A stretch of 64,000 bases of DNA from contig CAMLHZ010000003.1 of NCBI GenBank assembly GCA_946480085.1, positions 248,001 to 312,000 of the forward strand, in the 5' to 3' direction. Below are positions 9,654 through 18,586 of this stretch, one piece after another. This DNA is from an uncultured Flavobacteriales bacterium (lineage in GTDB: Bacteria; Bacteroidota; Bacteroidia; Flavobacteriales; Crocinitomicaceae). A program made the translations under genes and the position numbers. A model generated the notes under the pieces. The model had not been told where the DNA came from, searched no databases, and worked only from the letters and a program-made list of their open reading frames with translations. The first letter of the stretch is position 1; every line of letters begins with the position of its first letter.

Positions 9654-10514
9654 CTACTTAGGTGAAGCGTTTTTGTAAACCTTTACTTTTAAAAGCACGC
9701 CATTTTCATCGTAAATGTATTCTTTTCCATAAAGCATAATCCCGTTTTCAAAAACGCCATCCAGCCAAATTTCACCTGCTTCGTTGAATATTTTGTGATA
9801 CCCAACGGGTAGTTTTTCTTTGTTAAGGTACCCAGGTTTTTCTAACAGGTTAGGGCGTTTATCATTCTCTAATTCTTTTTTTGGCATTGAATCTAAGGGG
9901 TGAATTGCCTCGAACTCCTTAGATTTTTTAATTCTCCCTTCGTAATCGTAAACAATTTGTTGTTTCAAGTCACCATTGTTCCAGTAACGGTAGCCTGTAT
10001 CAATAGGAACTCCGTTTTTGGCTTTATAACTTAATTCCAGCTTTCCGTTTTCGTAGTAATAGTTTACGATTCCTTCCTCTTTTCCGTTTTCGTTGAACCA
10101 GGCTTCCCTGTCCAATTTGCCGTTGGAATAAAAGCGTTTGAGTGAATCCAGCTGCATGTTTTTACTGAAAGTTCCAGCTTTTTTCAACTGACCGTTAGAC
10201 CAATATTTTGTATAATTTCCTTTGGGACGATTGTTCTCGTAATTACCAATTACTCTTATGGTTTTCCCGTCATTATGATAAAAAGTCCACGGTCCTTCTC
10301 TTTTATCGTTGATGAAATTTCCTTCGCGCACTTTTCCTGAATCTGGAATTCCTGTTTCAGGAAGGTCTTTTCCGAAATAAATCCAATGTCCCTGTTTGTA
10401 GTTATTGATGTCTCTTTGATTTACTCTTTCTTGTGCGAAAAGAGGAGAGGTGGATAAGAATCCCATCATGAAAATCAAGGTAATTTTAAGATATGTCGAC
10501 TTAAAGCTGACCAT
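9654..10514 (-). CDS. exported MORN-variant repeat protein (tandem copy 4)
   Basis: This 286-residue protein has a signal peptide ending LFAQ, then repeated units of the type G-x-W-x-x-Y/F...DGK...G-x-Y-x-N-N-x-P-x-G, the MORN-variant repeat (YwqK-like) common in Bacteroidota. It is the last of four consecutive paralogues read in the same direction and overlaps the third by 14 bp. It is the most diverged copy, but it keeps the shared opening (KQGHWIYFGKD, SGKVREGNF), the middle (LDSLKRFYSNGKL) and the C-terminal ENGVLLKVKVYK. Relatives are often labelled antitoxins by similarity to YwqK. The signal peptides here argue against a cytoplasmic antitoxin role. Function unknown. Confidence 0.8.
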   Translation of the reverse strand: MVSFKSTYLKITLIFMMGFLSTSPLFAQERVNQRDINNYKQGHWIYFGKDLPETGIPDSGKVREGNFINDKREGPWTFYHNDGKTIRVIGNYENNRPKGNYTKYWSNGQLKKAGTFSKNMQLDSLKRFYSNGKLDREAWFNENGKEEGIVNYYYENGKLELSYKAKNGVPIDTGYRYWNNGDLKQQIVYDYEGRIKKSKEFEAIHPLDSMPKKELENDKRPNLLEKPGYLNKEKLPVGYHKIFNEAGEIWLDGVFENGIMLYGKEYIYDENGVLLKVKVYKNASPK

Positions 10515-11673
10515 CGTAAATGTGTTTTCCTTCTTTGTAAATTCGAACTTTCAACAAAATACCATCCCGATCATAGACATATTCTTTTCCATCCCAAAGT
10601 TGTCCATTTTTAAAGATTCCATCTTGCCAAATTTCATTGTCGCCATTGTAAATCTTATTGTAGCTTTCTTTTTTAAATGGAATTCCGTTGGTATTTGGTT
10701 CGCCTTGTATTTGTGTTGGAGGACGGCAGTCTCCGGTTGTAGGTTCCGTTTTAGGCATTGATGTTGGTCCACAAACTGATGGCTCGGACTGGAAGGAAAT
10801 TTGTTTTCCTCGTGCATCGTAATGATAAGCATCATAAGGAACACCATTTTTTGCTACATAGGTAAATTCCAACTGACCATTGGGATGATAGAAGTTTACG
10901 CGACCGTCTTCCTTTCCATCCTGATTAAACCACGCCTCGTATTCCAGTTGCCCGTTTTCATAGAAACGATGCAGTGAATCGAGCGATTTGTTCTTTTCAT
11001 AATTTCCGGTTTCGCGGATTTTTCCGTTAGGCCAGAATTTGATGTATTTTCCTTTTGGGTGGTTGTTTTCGTATTCACCAATTAATTTGGGTGTTTTTCC
11101 GTCCTCATGATATTTGATCCAGGTTCCTTCTTTTCGGTCGTCAACATAGTTGCCTTCCTGAAGTTTTAGTGAATCTACCTTTTTACCGCTAGCATCAGTA
11201 ATGTAAGTATAGGCGACATAATAACCCGTAAATGGCGGACTGGATTCTTTTAGTTCTTTTGGTCGTTCTTGTCCGTAAACAATCCATTTTCCTTGTTTTC
11301 TGCCTTTATCATCAGTGAAGTTGAGGGTGTCAGCTGTGCCGTTTTGAGAAGTCTTAACCGTATCTTCTATTTCTTCAGACGACCAATACCAAGTGCAATT
11401 ACTCTGAGGACGATTGTTTTTGAATTCGCCCGTTGCCTTCGGTGTTTTTCCATCTAGTTCATACTTGATCCAGGTTCCTTCTTTTCTGTCATCAACATAA
11501 TTTCCTTCTTGTACTTTTCCATTAGCAGGAATGCCGGAGTTTGGCATGTCTTTACCATAGAAAATCCAGTGACCTTGTTTTCTACCATTTGCATCCGTGA
11601 AATTCAATTTTTCCTGAGCAAATAAGTTTTTGCCAAGTAGAATAAACAATATGATAGGTAGAAGTTTAATCAT
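10501..11673 (-). CDS. exported MORN-variant repeat protein with internal duplication (tandem copy 3)
   Basis: This 390-residue protein has signal peptide residues 1-20 (ending LFAQ). It is longer than its paralogues because the N-terminal unit is present twice: LNFTDANGRKQGHWIFYGKD near residue 24 and LNFTDDKGRKQGKWIVYGQE about 100 residues later. Each is followed by EGNYVDDRKEGTWIKY and DGKTPK. The rest follows the family plan, with LDSLHRFYENGQLEYEAW, a spacer rich in Pro/Thr, and the C-terminal DRDGILLKVRIYKEGK. The duplicated unit suggests recombination between tandem copies. It is separated from the upstream copy by only 8 bp and overlaps the downstream copy by 14 bp, so all four are one operon. 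Confidence 0.82.
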   Translation of the reverse strand: MIKLLPIILFILLGKNLFAQEKLNFTDANGRKQGHWIFYGKDMPNSGIPANGKVQEGNYVDDRKEGTWIKYELDGKTPKATGEFKNNRPQSNCTWYWSSEEIEDTVKTSQNGTADTLNFTDDKGRKQGKWIVYGQERPKELKESSPPFTGYYVAYTYITDASGKKVDSLKLQEGNYVDDRKEGTWIKYHEDGKTPKLIGEYENNHPKGKYIKFWPNGKIRETGNYEKNKSLDSLHRFYENGQLEYEAWFNQDGKEDGRVNFYHPNGQLEFTYVAKNGVPYDAYHYDARGKQISFQSEPSVCGPTSMPKTEPTTGDCRPPTQIQGEPNTNGIPFKKESYNKIYNGDNEIWQDGIFKNGQLWDGKEYVYDRDGILLKVRIYKEGKHIYDGQL

Positions 11674-11681
11674 AATTGAAA

Positions 11682-12554
11682 CTAGAGTTGACCGTCGGCA
11701 AAATAAACTCCTTTTTTGAAAACGCGTACTTTCAGCAGAATTCCATCTCTATCGTAAACATAATTTTTACCATCGTAAAGCTGGCCGTTTACAAACTTTC
11801 CATCAAGCCAAATTTCATTGTCTTCGTTATACACTTTGTTGTAGCCTTCCGTTTTGAATGGGACTCCTTTTGTGGTTGGAGTTTCCGGAGTTGCAGGTGC
11901 GTATATGGGAGTTGTGTTTGAGGAATTTTTTGGATCAATAGGGTCAACACAACCTGGGAAGGGTTTAGAATCCGGAGCATAGATAATTGGTTCTTTTATC
12001 TCGTCGCAACGAGAAATTCTGCGTTCAGGTGTTGGGTTTCCTTCTTTGTCAAAGCTTTGACTTTCGGTAGGCACAACATTGTTAGCGATGTACGTGTATT
12101 CCAACTGACCCGTCTCGAAGTAGAAATTCACTCTTCCTTGTTCTTTGCCGTCTTCATTGTACCATGCCTCGTATTCCAGTTGCCCATTTTCATAAAAGCG
12201 CTTCAGGGAGTCCAATTGTTTATTCTTTTCGAATGTTCCGATTTCTCTGATCATATTGGAACTGCCTATTTTGGTGTAAACGCCAACCGGACGATTATTT
12301 GCATATTCGCCCTTCATTTTCGGAGTTTTCCCGTCGTCGTGATACTTAATCCAGAAACCTTCTTTTTTATCGTTTACGTAATTTCCTTCCTGCACTTTCC
12401 CTTCAGCAGGAATCCCGGAGCTCGGCACGTCTTTACCGTAGAAAATCCAATGACCTTGTTTTCTACCAAGTGAGTCGGTGAAATTTAAGGTGTCGGTCTG
12501 ACAAAAAGCTGTTAGACTAAAGAATAAAAAAGCGATATATAAAATGGGTTTCAA
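11682..12554 (-). CDS. exported MORN-variant repeat protein (tandem copy 2)
   Basis: This 290-residue protein has a signal peptide (1-18, ending AFCQ) and MORN-variant repeats. Close similarity to copy 3 runs through the N-terminal unit (GRKQGHWIFYGKDVPSSG, EGNYVNDKKEGFWIKY), the central unit (FYENGQLEYEAW) and the C-terminal end (YDRDGILLKVRVFKKG, both ending in ADGQL/YDGQL). A Pro/Thr-rich linker of about 60 residues in between differs. It sits 21 bp after copy 1 and 8 bp before copy 3. Location is predicted to be periplasm or outside; no lipobox and no T9SS sorting domain is seen. Function is unknown. Confidence 0.82.
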   Translation of the reverse strand: MKPILYIAFLFFSLTAFCQTDTLNFTDSLGRKQGHWIFYGKDVPSSGIPAEGKVQEGNYVNDKKEGFWIKYHDDGKTPKMKGEYANNRPVGVYTKIGSSNMIREIGTFEKNKQLDSLKRFYENGQLEYEAWYNEDGKEQGRVNFYFETGQLEYTYIANNVVPTESQSFDKEGNPTPERRISRCDEIKEPIIYAPDSKPFPGCVDPIDPKNSSNTTPIYAPATPETPTTKGVPFKTEGYNKVYNEDNEIWLDGKFVNGQLYDGKNYVYDRDGILLKVRVFKKGVYFADGQL

Positions 12555-12575
12555 GTTGATTCAGGTACTATGGTT

Positions 12576-13154
12576 TTATTCCGAGCCGTTTTCGAGCATG
12601 GGGTGGGAGTGTTCCACTTTCACCACGGTTCCTTTTTCGTCGTAAATGATCACTTCCTTTAAGTCTCCATTCGAAAAAAAGCGTTTGGCTTCACCAACCG
12701 GAACTCCGTTCACGGCAGTGTATTCAAATTCAACTTTTCCGTTGGAGAAGAAGTATTTCACTTTACCGGATTCTTTACCATTCTCATTGTAGAAAACCTC
12801 ATATTCCAAGGTTCCATCTTCGTAATAGCGTTTCAATGAATCCTGATTTTGGTTTTTCACGAAAGTTCCAGACTCCTTTAGGTTGCCATTTTCGTGGTAT
12901 TTCCAATATTTTCCGGAAGGGGTATTGTTAACGTATTCGCCTTTGATCTTTGGCGTTTTTCCGTCTTTATGGTATCTGATCCAAAATCCTTCTTTCTTAT
13001 CGTCAATGATTTTTCCTTCTTCGATTTTTCCTTTTGCAGGATAACCGCTGTTGGGTACGTCTTTACCATAAACAATCACGTACTTCTCTTTTTGAGCAAA
13101 AGAAGTTGTTGCGATGAGCATCAGTAATGTTAGTCCAAAGTACCGTAAGTGCAT
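12576..13154 (-). CDS. exported MORN-variant repeat protein (tandem copy 1)
   Basis: This is the first and shortest (192 residues) of the four tandem paralogues. Signal peptide residues 1-20 end in SFAQ. The repeats follow the same order as in the others: VIVYGKDVPNSGYPAKGK, DDKKEGFWIRYHKDGKTPK, QDSLKRYYEDGTLEYEVFYN, then NGDLKEVIIYDEKGTVVKV. It lacks the Pro-rich linker and the final repeat. As the promoter-proximal gene of the operon, its upstream region (13155-13412) should hold the operon promoter, back to back with metK. Confidence 0.8.
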   Translation of the reverse strand: MHLRYFGLTLLMLIATTSFAQKEKYVIVYGKDVPNSGYPAKGKIEEGKIIDDKKEGFWIRYHKDGKTPKIKGEYVNNTPSGKYWKYHENGNLKESGTFVKNQNQDSLKRYYEDGTLEYEVFYNENGKESGKVKYFFSNGKVEFEYTAVNGVPVGEAKRFFSNGDLKEVIIYDEKGTVVKVEHSHPMLENGSE

Positions 13155-13412
13155 GATGTTAAGATAAATGAAAATTTCACAGCTAAGTTAATTTACTGGT
13201 TTTGAATGAACAAAAGTCCGTTTTCAGTTATCAAAACGCGGTTTTTGTTGGTTCTGAAATTAATAAAAAAGACCAATGTGAAATTTTTATCTGAAGTGAA
13301 GTTTTAGGATTCCATTGTAAAACGCAATTTTTATGTTTTCTGATAAAAATCTTACACTGAACTCGGGTTATTTCATTAATTTCGCGACCTAATAAATCAA
13401 TTTTAAAGGACT

Positions 13413-14693
13413 ATGTCATATTTGTTTACGTCAGAATCAGTTTCTGAAGGACACCCAGATAAAGTTGCGGATCAGATTTCTGATGCGTTAATTGACCATT
13501 TCATGGCATTCGACCCAACGTCGAAAGTAGCTTGTGAAACCTTGGTTACAACTGGACAAGTTGTTTTGGCTGGTGAGGTTAAGACAAACACTTATTTGGA
13601 TGTTCAATCGATCGCTAGAGAAGTAATTGCAAGAATTGGTTATACCAAGTCTGAATACATGTTTGAAGCGAATTCTTGTGGTATTCTTTCTGCAATTCAC
13701 GATCAAAGTTCTGATATTAATCAAGGTGTTGACCGCGTAGTTTCAAATGATGATTTTGAGGCAAAAGCAAATGCTCAGGGTGCTGGTGACCAGGGAATGA
13801 TGTTTGGTTACGCAACACGCGAAACTGATAATTACATGCCGTTGGCGTTGGATCTTGCACACAAGATTCTTCAGGAACTTTCTTTGATTCGTAATAAGGA
13901 ACCACATTTGATCGGTTACTTACGTCCGGATGCAAAGTCACAAGTTACTATTGAGTATTCTGACGACAATGTTCCTCAACGCATCGATTCAATTGTAGTT
14001 TCTACACAACATGATGATTTTGCTCCTGAAGCAGAAATGTTGAAGAAAATCAATGATGATATCATCAATATCGTAATTCCTCGTGTTATCGCGAAATTGA
14101 AACCAGAATTGCGTCCATTGTTTACAGATCAGATCACTTACCACATTAACCCAACAGGGAAATTTGTAATTGGTGGTCCTCACGGAGATACAGGTTTGAC
14201 AGGTCGTAAAATCATCGTTGATACTTACGGTGGAAAAGGAGCTCACGGTGGTGGTGCTTTCTCTGGAAAAGATCCTTCAAAAGTTGACCGTTCTGCTGCA
14301 TATGCAACACGTCACATTGCCAAAAACTTAGTTGCTGCAGGATTGTGTGATGAAGTACTTGTACAAGTTTCTTACGCAATTGGTGTTGCTAAGCCATGTG
14401 GTTTATTCGTAAACACTTACGGAACTTCTAAAGTTGGATTAACTGACGGTGAAATCGCTAAGAAATGTGAGGAGATTTTCGACTTACGTCCTTACGCAAT
14501 TGAGCAACGTTTGAAATTGAGAAATCCAATGTATTCTGAAACTGCTGCTTACGGTCACATGGGACGTAAGAATGAAGTAGTTAAGAAAACATTTACTGCT
14601 CCTGATGGAACACAATTGGTGAAAGAAATCGAATTGTTTACTTGGGAGAAATTGGATTTCGTAGATCAGGTAAAAGCAACTTTCGGATTGTAA
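13413..14693 (+). CDS. metK: S-adenosylmethionine synthetase
   Basis: This 426-residue cytoplasmic enzyme makes S-adenosylmethionine from ATP and methionine, the methyl donor for the cell. The family signatures are plain: [15 protein letters not shown] with H14 and D16 at the N-terminus, [12 protein letters not shown] in the middle, and [19 protein letters not shown], the P-loop-like phosphate-binding segment. Its length is slightly above the E. coli enzyme, as usual in Bacteroidota. It is a single transcription unit: a strong hairpin terminator follows at 14715-14740. I looked for a SAM riboswitch in the 258-bp upstream gap and recognised none. Confidence 0.98.
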   Translation: MSYLFTSESVSEGHPDKVADQISDALIDHFMAFDPTSKVACETLVTTGQVVLAGEVKTNTYLDVQSIAREVIARIGYTKSEYMFEANSCGILSAIHDQSSDINQGVDRVVSNDDFEAKANAQGAGDQGMMFGYATRETDNYMPLALDLAHKILQELSLIRNKEPHLIGYLRPDAKSQVTIEYSDDNVPQRIDSIVVSTQHDDFAPEAEMLKKINDDIINIVIPRVIAKLKPELRPLFTDQITYHINPTGKFVIGGPHGDTGLTGRKIIVDTYGGKGAHGGGAFSGKDPSKVDRSAAYATRHIAKNLVAAGLCDEVLVQVSYAIGVAKPCGLFVNTYGTSKVGLTDGEIAKKCEEIFDLRPYAIEQRLKLRNPMYSETAAYGHMGRKNEVVKKTFTAPDGTQLVKEIELFTWEKLDFVDQVKATFGL

Positions 14694-14714
14694 AATCTGA
14701 AACTTAATATTTGG

Positions 14715-14740
14715 AAAGGAGCTCATCGAGCTCCTTTTTT
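14715..14740 (+). terminator. intrinsic terminator of metK
   Basis: A perfect 10-bp stem (AAAGGAGCTC paired with GAGCTCCTTT) with a 3-base loop and a T run, 21 bases after the metK stop. Confidence 0.92.
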
Positions 14741-14742
14741 GT

Positions 14743-14894
14743 TTCCCACAGATGCACAGATAAAAAGCTCGGCTATACTTCGACAAGCTCAGCACAGGAC
14801 GCACTCGCAAATGAAACAGTGATTATATAGACTATTCACAAACAAAAAGAGGCGACCGGTAGGCGCCTCTATAATATCTGTGCATCTGTGGGAA
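14743..14894. repeat. 20-bp inverted repeat bracketing a terminator
   Basis: TTCCCACAGATGCACAGATA at 14743-14762 is matched exactly in reverse complement at 14875-14894. The enclosed 112 bp hold a partial TTCGACAAGCTCAG repeat (about 14779-14792) and the terminator of the next leftward gene. A 13-bp piece of the same repeat recurs at 25566-25578. This resembles a small non-coding mobile or REP-like element. Confidence 0.7.
14842..14870 (-). terminator. intrinsic terminator for the leftward lipoprotein gene
   Basis: Read leftward: a 7-bp stem AGAGGCG/CGCCTCT with a 9-base loop, followed by TTTTTG. It lies about 75 bases past the stop of the lipoprotein gene at 14945. Confidence 0.8.
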
Positions 14895-14944
14895 GATTTA
14901 TTTACTCTGTAGAAATCAACTTTGCACTTGAATACATTCCTTTA

Positions 14945-15421
14945 TCAAGGATAAGTTATATTAAATTCTCCGTTAGTAACATTTTTCTGAGTGCCAACTC
15001 CCGATTTCTCAAGAACACAATTGAATGTGCCTGCAATTTTATGCTGTGCGGTGTTATGTGAAACGATTGTTACGCTTCCGGAAAGAGCAGCATAGCCAGA
15101 AGTTGCATAATTGTCATCACTATGTGCTACATTGAAAACTCCACCAAGTTGAATAGGATATGTTCCGGTTGTCAACGTGTCAGACATCGATAATTGAAAG
15201 GTGTTTGTTCCAACAGCAGTTCCGAATATGATCAGTCCGCTGGTGTGTTGTGATGAACCAAATTCAGTTGTTATTTCCTGTCCATCCAGTTTTAAATAAA
15301 ACTTCTTTGGAACGACTACACCTGATCCGTTTCCGTTTGAAGTGGTTGGTTCATCTTTCTTGCAAGAAGAAAATCCCAAAAGGAAAACTGCCGCAAGGGC
15401 AAATAGTAAGTTGTTTTTCAT
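14945..15421 (-). CDS. predicted lipoprotein of unknown function
   Basis: This 158-residue protein starts with a lipoprotein signal (LLGFSSCKKDEPTT, lipidated Cys near residue 20). A Ser/Gly/Asn linker and a beta-rich globular part with no motif I recognise follow (about residues 38-158: FYLKLDGQEITTEFGSS, FQLSMSDTLTTGTYPIQL, HKIAGTFNCVLEK). This arrangement resembles small Bacteroidota outer-membrane lipoproteins with a single beta-sandwich. It lies downstream of fabD in the same direction but is probably expressed separately, given the hairpin between them. Function unknown. Confidence 0.8.
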   Translation of the reverse strand: MKNNLLFALAAVFLLGFSSCKKDEPTTSNGNGSGVVVPKKFYLKLDGQEITTEFGSSQHTSGLIIFGTAVGTNTFQLSMSDTLTTGTYPIQLGGVFNVAHSDDNYATSGYAALSGSVTIVSHNTAQHKIAGTFNCVLEKSGVGTQKNVTNGEFNITYP

Positions 15422-15457
15422 AAGTTGATTATTTGATATTCTAATGAGGTAAAATGG

Positions 15458-15481
15458 AGTGATCCGCCGAGACGAATCACT
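15458..15481 (-). terminator. possible terminator after fabD
   Basis: An AGTGAT/ATCACT stem with an inner CG/CG pair lies just after the fabD stop. There is no good T run in the fabD direction (one exists on the other strand), so it may be bidirectional or only a hairpin. Confidence 0.4.
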
Positions 15482-15489
15482 TCACTTTT

Positions 15490-16383
15490 TTATGCGTTTT
15501 GTGTCAATTCAGCGCTCGAACAAGGGAATGCTCTATCCACTTTCTTGAATAATCCTTGCAATACTTTACCTGGACCAACTTCAATTACTTCAGAAGCACC
15601 ATCAGCAATCATGTTGTTCATGATTTGTGTCCAGCGAACCGGAGCAGTTAATTGCTCTATTAGGTTTGCTTTAATTTCTTCCGGATTTGTAACTGCTTTT
15701 GCGTTGGTATTTTGGTAAACCGGACAGTTTGGAGTATTGAAGGTTGTTGATTCAATAGCTTTAGCCAATTCCTCACGTGCCGGTTCCATTAATGGTGAGT
15801 GGAATGCTCCACCAACCTGAAGAATCATAGCGCGCTTTGCTCCAGCTTCTGTCAACTTAGCACAAGCTTCTTCCACTGCAGGAATACTTCCTGAGATTAC
15901 CAATTGTCCCGGACAGTTATAATTTGCTGCAACAACAACACCGTTTACTTCAGCACAGATCTTTTCTACCACTTCATCTTCCAAACCAAGAATAGCTGCC
16001 ATTGTTGAAGGAACTGCTTCACATGCTGCCTGCATAGCCAATGCACGCTTCGAAACCAAACGCAAACCATCTTCAAAAGAAAGCGTTCCGTTAGCTACCA
16101 GTGAAGAAATTTCACCCAAAGAGTGTCCTGCAACCATATCTGGTTTGAACGTGTCTCCCAAACAAGCCGCCAAAATGGTAGAATGTAAGAAGATAGCAGG
16201 TTGTGTTACTTTAGTTTGTTTCAACTCCTCGTCTGTTCCTTCAAACATGATTTGTTGTATGTTGAATCCTAAGATCTCGTTTGCTTTGTGAAACATCTCT
16301 TTAGCGATATCAGATGCTTCGTAAAGGTCCTTACCCATTCCTGAGAATTGAGCACCCTGACCTGGAAAAACGTATGCTTTCAT
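15490..16383 (-). CDS. fabD: malonyl-CoA:acyl-carrier-protein transacylase
   Basis: This 297-residue enzyme moves the malonyl group from CoA to acyl carrier protein, the entry step of fatty-acid elongation in the cytoplasm. Seen directly: FPGQGAQFSGMG at residues 6-17, the nucleophile motif GHSLGE with S88, and the general-base His in GGAFHSPLM near residue 197, followed by the PVYQNTNA region. I chose the ATG at 16381-16383, seven codons inside the longest frame, because the family begins MKAYVFPGQG. It is not clustered with other fab genes here. The length is normal. Confidence 0.97.
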   Translation of the reverse strand: MKAYVFPGQGAQFSGMGKDLYEASDIAKEMFHKANEILGFNIQQIMFEGTDEELKQTKVTQPAIFLHSTILAACLGDTFKPDMVAGHSLGEISSLVANGTLSFEDGLRLVSKRALAMQAACEAVPSTMAAILGLEDEVVEKICAEVNGVVVAANYNCPGQLVISGSIPAVEEACAKLTEAGAKRAMILQVGGAFHSPLMEPAREELAKAIESTTFNTPNCPVYQNTNAKAVTNPEEIKANLIEQLTAPVRWTQIMNNMIADGASEVIEVGPGKVLQGLFKKVDRAFPCSSAELTQNA

Positions 16384-16418
16384 ATGATTGTTTGTTTGGA
16401 GCAAATTTAGCAGATTTT

Positions 16419-16541
16419 AAACACATAGTTGCATAGTGTTTTCACATAGAACACATAGTTAATTGAGTTGTGAGCTGATTATAGCTAATTATGTGTTTTT
16501 CCAATAACAAACTATGTTTCTTATATGTTCACTATGTGTTT
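16419..16541. repeat. MITE-like element with ACACATAG inverted ends
   Basis: The ends AAACACATAG (16419-16428) and CTATGTGTTT (16532-16541) are exact inverted repeats. Several more CATAG/CTATG copies lie just inside. It contains no gene. A sister element is at 32869-33121. Confidence 0.6.
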
Positions 16542-16549
16542 AGTATAAC

Positions 16550-16592
16550 AAAAAAGCCCTAAAGCAGATGTCTCCATCGCTTCAGGGCTTTT
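16550..16592 (-). terminator. intrinsic terminator of the leftward T9SS cargo gene
   Basis: Read leftward: AAAAGCCCTGAAGC pairs with GCTTTAGGGCTTTTT around a 13-base loop, ending in a T run. It lies 27 bases past the stop at 16619. Confidence 0.9.
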
Positions 16593-16618
16593 AATTTAAA
16601 AGTAACTTATTCTAAAAC

Positions 16619-18394
16619 TTACTTGCGAACAACCAATTTAGTTGTAGCAGAAGAATTGTTTGAAGTAACAGTAACGCTGTACATTCCAGCTGCGAACGCT
16701 GAAGTGTTGATTTCAGCTGTTCCAGTTGTAGTGTTCATTGTGCTTACTACTTTACCAGAAAGATCAGTAACAACAACTACTGCCTCAGCTCCGTTTGCTT
16801 CAAAAGAAACGATCGTTTTGTCAGAAGCAGGGTTAGGATAAACGCTCATTGAATTAGCAAGCGTGTTATCTGTAACTGATAATGTTGGGTTAAAGTTCAT
16901 ACGAACCATTGGAGTTGAAGTAGAGTAGAACCATTGCGCAGGAACATCACCACCATTTCCATCATAGAAGAATGTTGTTTGAGGCTCAGAAACACCTGCA
17001 GATCCAAGAACTAAATCGTTATCAGCACCACCAGAACCGTAAGAACCAGCAACCAATACATAAGAAGAACCAGCAGTTAATGGAATAGGAGAGTTGAACA
17101 AGATTGTGTTCAAAGCTCCAACGGTAATTGCAGCTGGATCAGTTCCATCAACGTAAGTAAAGTTACCATCAGTAACATCGTAAAGAGCAATGTAAGCTTC
17201 AGTTCCGGCAACAGTTGTTGAACCAACCCAAACGTCAGCAGCTTTCAAAGTTGCATTAGCAACGATGTCAAAAACGTTACCCATTTCGTATCCTTCACCC
17301 TGGTTGTAAGAACCAGCCAATACCGTTCCCATATCACGAGCGTAGATATAGTTGTTTGTAGCGAAAGACAATCCAGTATAAGCATTGTCAGTTGGACTTG
17401 CATCCAAAGCACTTGAAGTGATACCTGCAGTTACAGCGTAAGTTGCAGCTGTAGCACCTGGAGTGAATACTGCTGTAGCATCCAACGTATCAATTTGGTT
17501 TGGAGTCAAAATTCCTGCAGCACTTGAAGACATGTAAGCAGCAGAAGGGATCGCCACGTTGAATACACAATCGTTTTGAGTTAATGCTCCAATGTTTTGT
17601 ACAGATCCACCGAAAGTAATGTCAGCGATTTGTGCAAGGGGAGTTTGGTAGTAAGGAAGTCTTACACCCCAGTTTCCTGTAGCACCCCAGTACATTCCGT
17701 TGATTGCTAAATCGTAATCTTCCGTTTCGAAAATTTCGATATCATCAACCGCCCAGAACCAATCGTAGTTACCTTGGTAACGGAATCCGATTCTTACATC
17801 CGGTTGGTTTGCAGCAACAGATGAAATGTTAATTTGAACTGTTCCAGGGTTTGGAGAGTTCGTGTTAACAGCCATTGAAGTGTTTACCTGGAAATCTGTC
17901 CATGTAGCACCACCGTCAGCAGAAACTACTACGTAGTAAGTCTCCTGGTAGTGACGTGTTGTTTGTTGGAACTTCATTGAAACGTTCGCATGTGTTGAAC
18001 AGTCAATGTCAGCAGCAGTTACGATCGTAGCATTTTGCGTTTGACCAGAACCAGCAGCATCTGAATCGATGATTGCATAACCGTTAGCTACTGATGAAAA
18101 TGCAGCAGGATTTAAAGCCGCAACTGGCGCAGCACTCGCATTCATTGTAATTGTCCAATCACCAGATGTGTGAGGAGGTATTCCTGCGCCACCAGCGTTA
18201 GCCATAACCCAATCACTTGGAGTTGAAAAATCGTTCGTGTAAAAAGGAATTGCTTTCTCGTGAGCAATCTGCGTTTTCGACGAAACTTCAGAAATGTTTA
18301 ATGTTTTGTGTACTGGTTTTGTTGATCCAGCTGTTTGAGCAGATGCAACCGTAGCACATACTAGTGCCATCGCACCTAAGTAGTATTTTTTCAT
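16619..18394 (-). CDS. large secreted T9SS cargo protein with choice-of-anchor-J-like domain
   Basis: This 591-residue protein begins with a signal peptide (MKKYYLGAMALVCATVASAQ). I chose the ATG at 18392-18394 because the 17 codons before it spoil the signal. Residues about 55-230 look like the MAM-like choice-of-anchor J beta-sandwich: FYTNDFSTPSDWVMANAG at the start and WFWAVDDIEIFE at the end. The middle is beta-rich with Ala/Gly/Thr bias. The last ~75 residues are a type A T9SS sorting domain (SVYPNPASDKTIVSF ... AAGMYSVTV ... KLVVRK). It should cross the outer membrane through the T9SS and be released or attached to surface lipopolysaccharide. The alanine-rich, low-complexity composition suggests a well-expressed surface protein. 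Ligand unknown. Confidence 0.88.
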   Translation of the reverse strand: MKKYYLGAMALVCATVASAQTAGSTKPVHKTLNISEVSSKTQIAHEKAIPFYTNDFSTPSDWVMANAGGAGIPPHTSGDWTITMNASAAPVAALNPAAFSSVANGYAIIDSDAAGSGQTQNATIVTAADIDCSTHANVSMKFQQTTRHYQETYYVVVSADGGATWTDFQVNTSMAVNTNSPNPGTVQINISSVAANQPDVRIGFRYQGNYDWFWAVDDIEIFETEDYDLAINGMYWGATGNWGVRLPYYQTPLAQIADITFGGSVQNIGALTQNDCVFNVAIPSAAYMSSSAAGILTPNQIDTLDATAVFTPGATAATYAVTAGITSSALDASPTDNAYTGLSFATNNYIYARDMGTVLAGSYNQGEGYEMGNVFDIVANATLKAADVWVGSTTVAGTEAYIALYDVTDGNFTYVDGTDPAAITVGALNTILFNSPIPLTAGSSYVLVAGSYGSGGADNDLVLGSAGVSEPQTTFFYDGNGGDVPAQWFYSTSTPMVRMNFNPTLSVTDNTLANSMSVYPNPASDKTIVSFEANGAEAVVVVTDLSGKVVSTMNTTTGTAEINTSAFAAGMYSVTVTSNNSSATTKLVVRK

Positions 18395-18464
18395 AATAAA
18401 TATTAAAGACTGTCGAAAGATAGTGATTCTGTATTCTTTTGCCAAAAAAAAGATTTGTAAAATT

Positions 18465-18506
18465 CACTTCGATATCTCGACTCCGCTCGATAACCGAAGC
18501 TCAGTG
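18465..18506. repeat. short palindromic repeat, TCGACTCCGCTC core
   Basis: The core TCGACTCCGCTC (18477-18488) is flanked by GATATC and GATAAC, complementary except at one base, with outer CTTCG/CGAAG arms. It lies between the T9SS cargo gene and the LuxE-like gene. Confidence 0.65.
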
Positions 18507-18530
18507 ACCTGTGATTTAACATTAAAGTGT

Positions 18531-18572
18531 TCTCTGCGCTTGTCTGCGAATTGTCTGCGATCTCTGCGAGAA
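18531..18572. repeat. four phased TCTGCG repeats
   Basis: Four TCTGCG units lie at 18533, 18543, 18554 and 18563, about one helical turn apart, inside a TTCTC...GAGAA frame. This is non-coding repeat DNA of a kind often seen between Bacteroidota genes. Confidence 0.55.
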
Positions 18573-18586
18573 AAGAAAATAGGCTT

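Noticed and set aside
12057..12473. Open frame of 138 codons on the + strand
   Set aside because: It lies opposite a clear MORN-variant gene and has the composition of an antisense shadow.
13155..13412. SAM riboswitch before metK
   Set aside because: I looked for the conserved cores of known SAM riboswitches in this gap and saw none; a weak TGTGAAATTTT inverted pair is not enough.
18531..18572. CRISPR array at the phased TCTGCG units
   Set aside because: Units are 6 bases with 3-5 base spacers and there are no cas genes; no CRISPR array was seen anywhere in the window.
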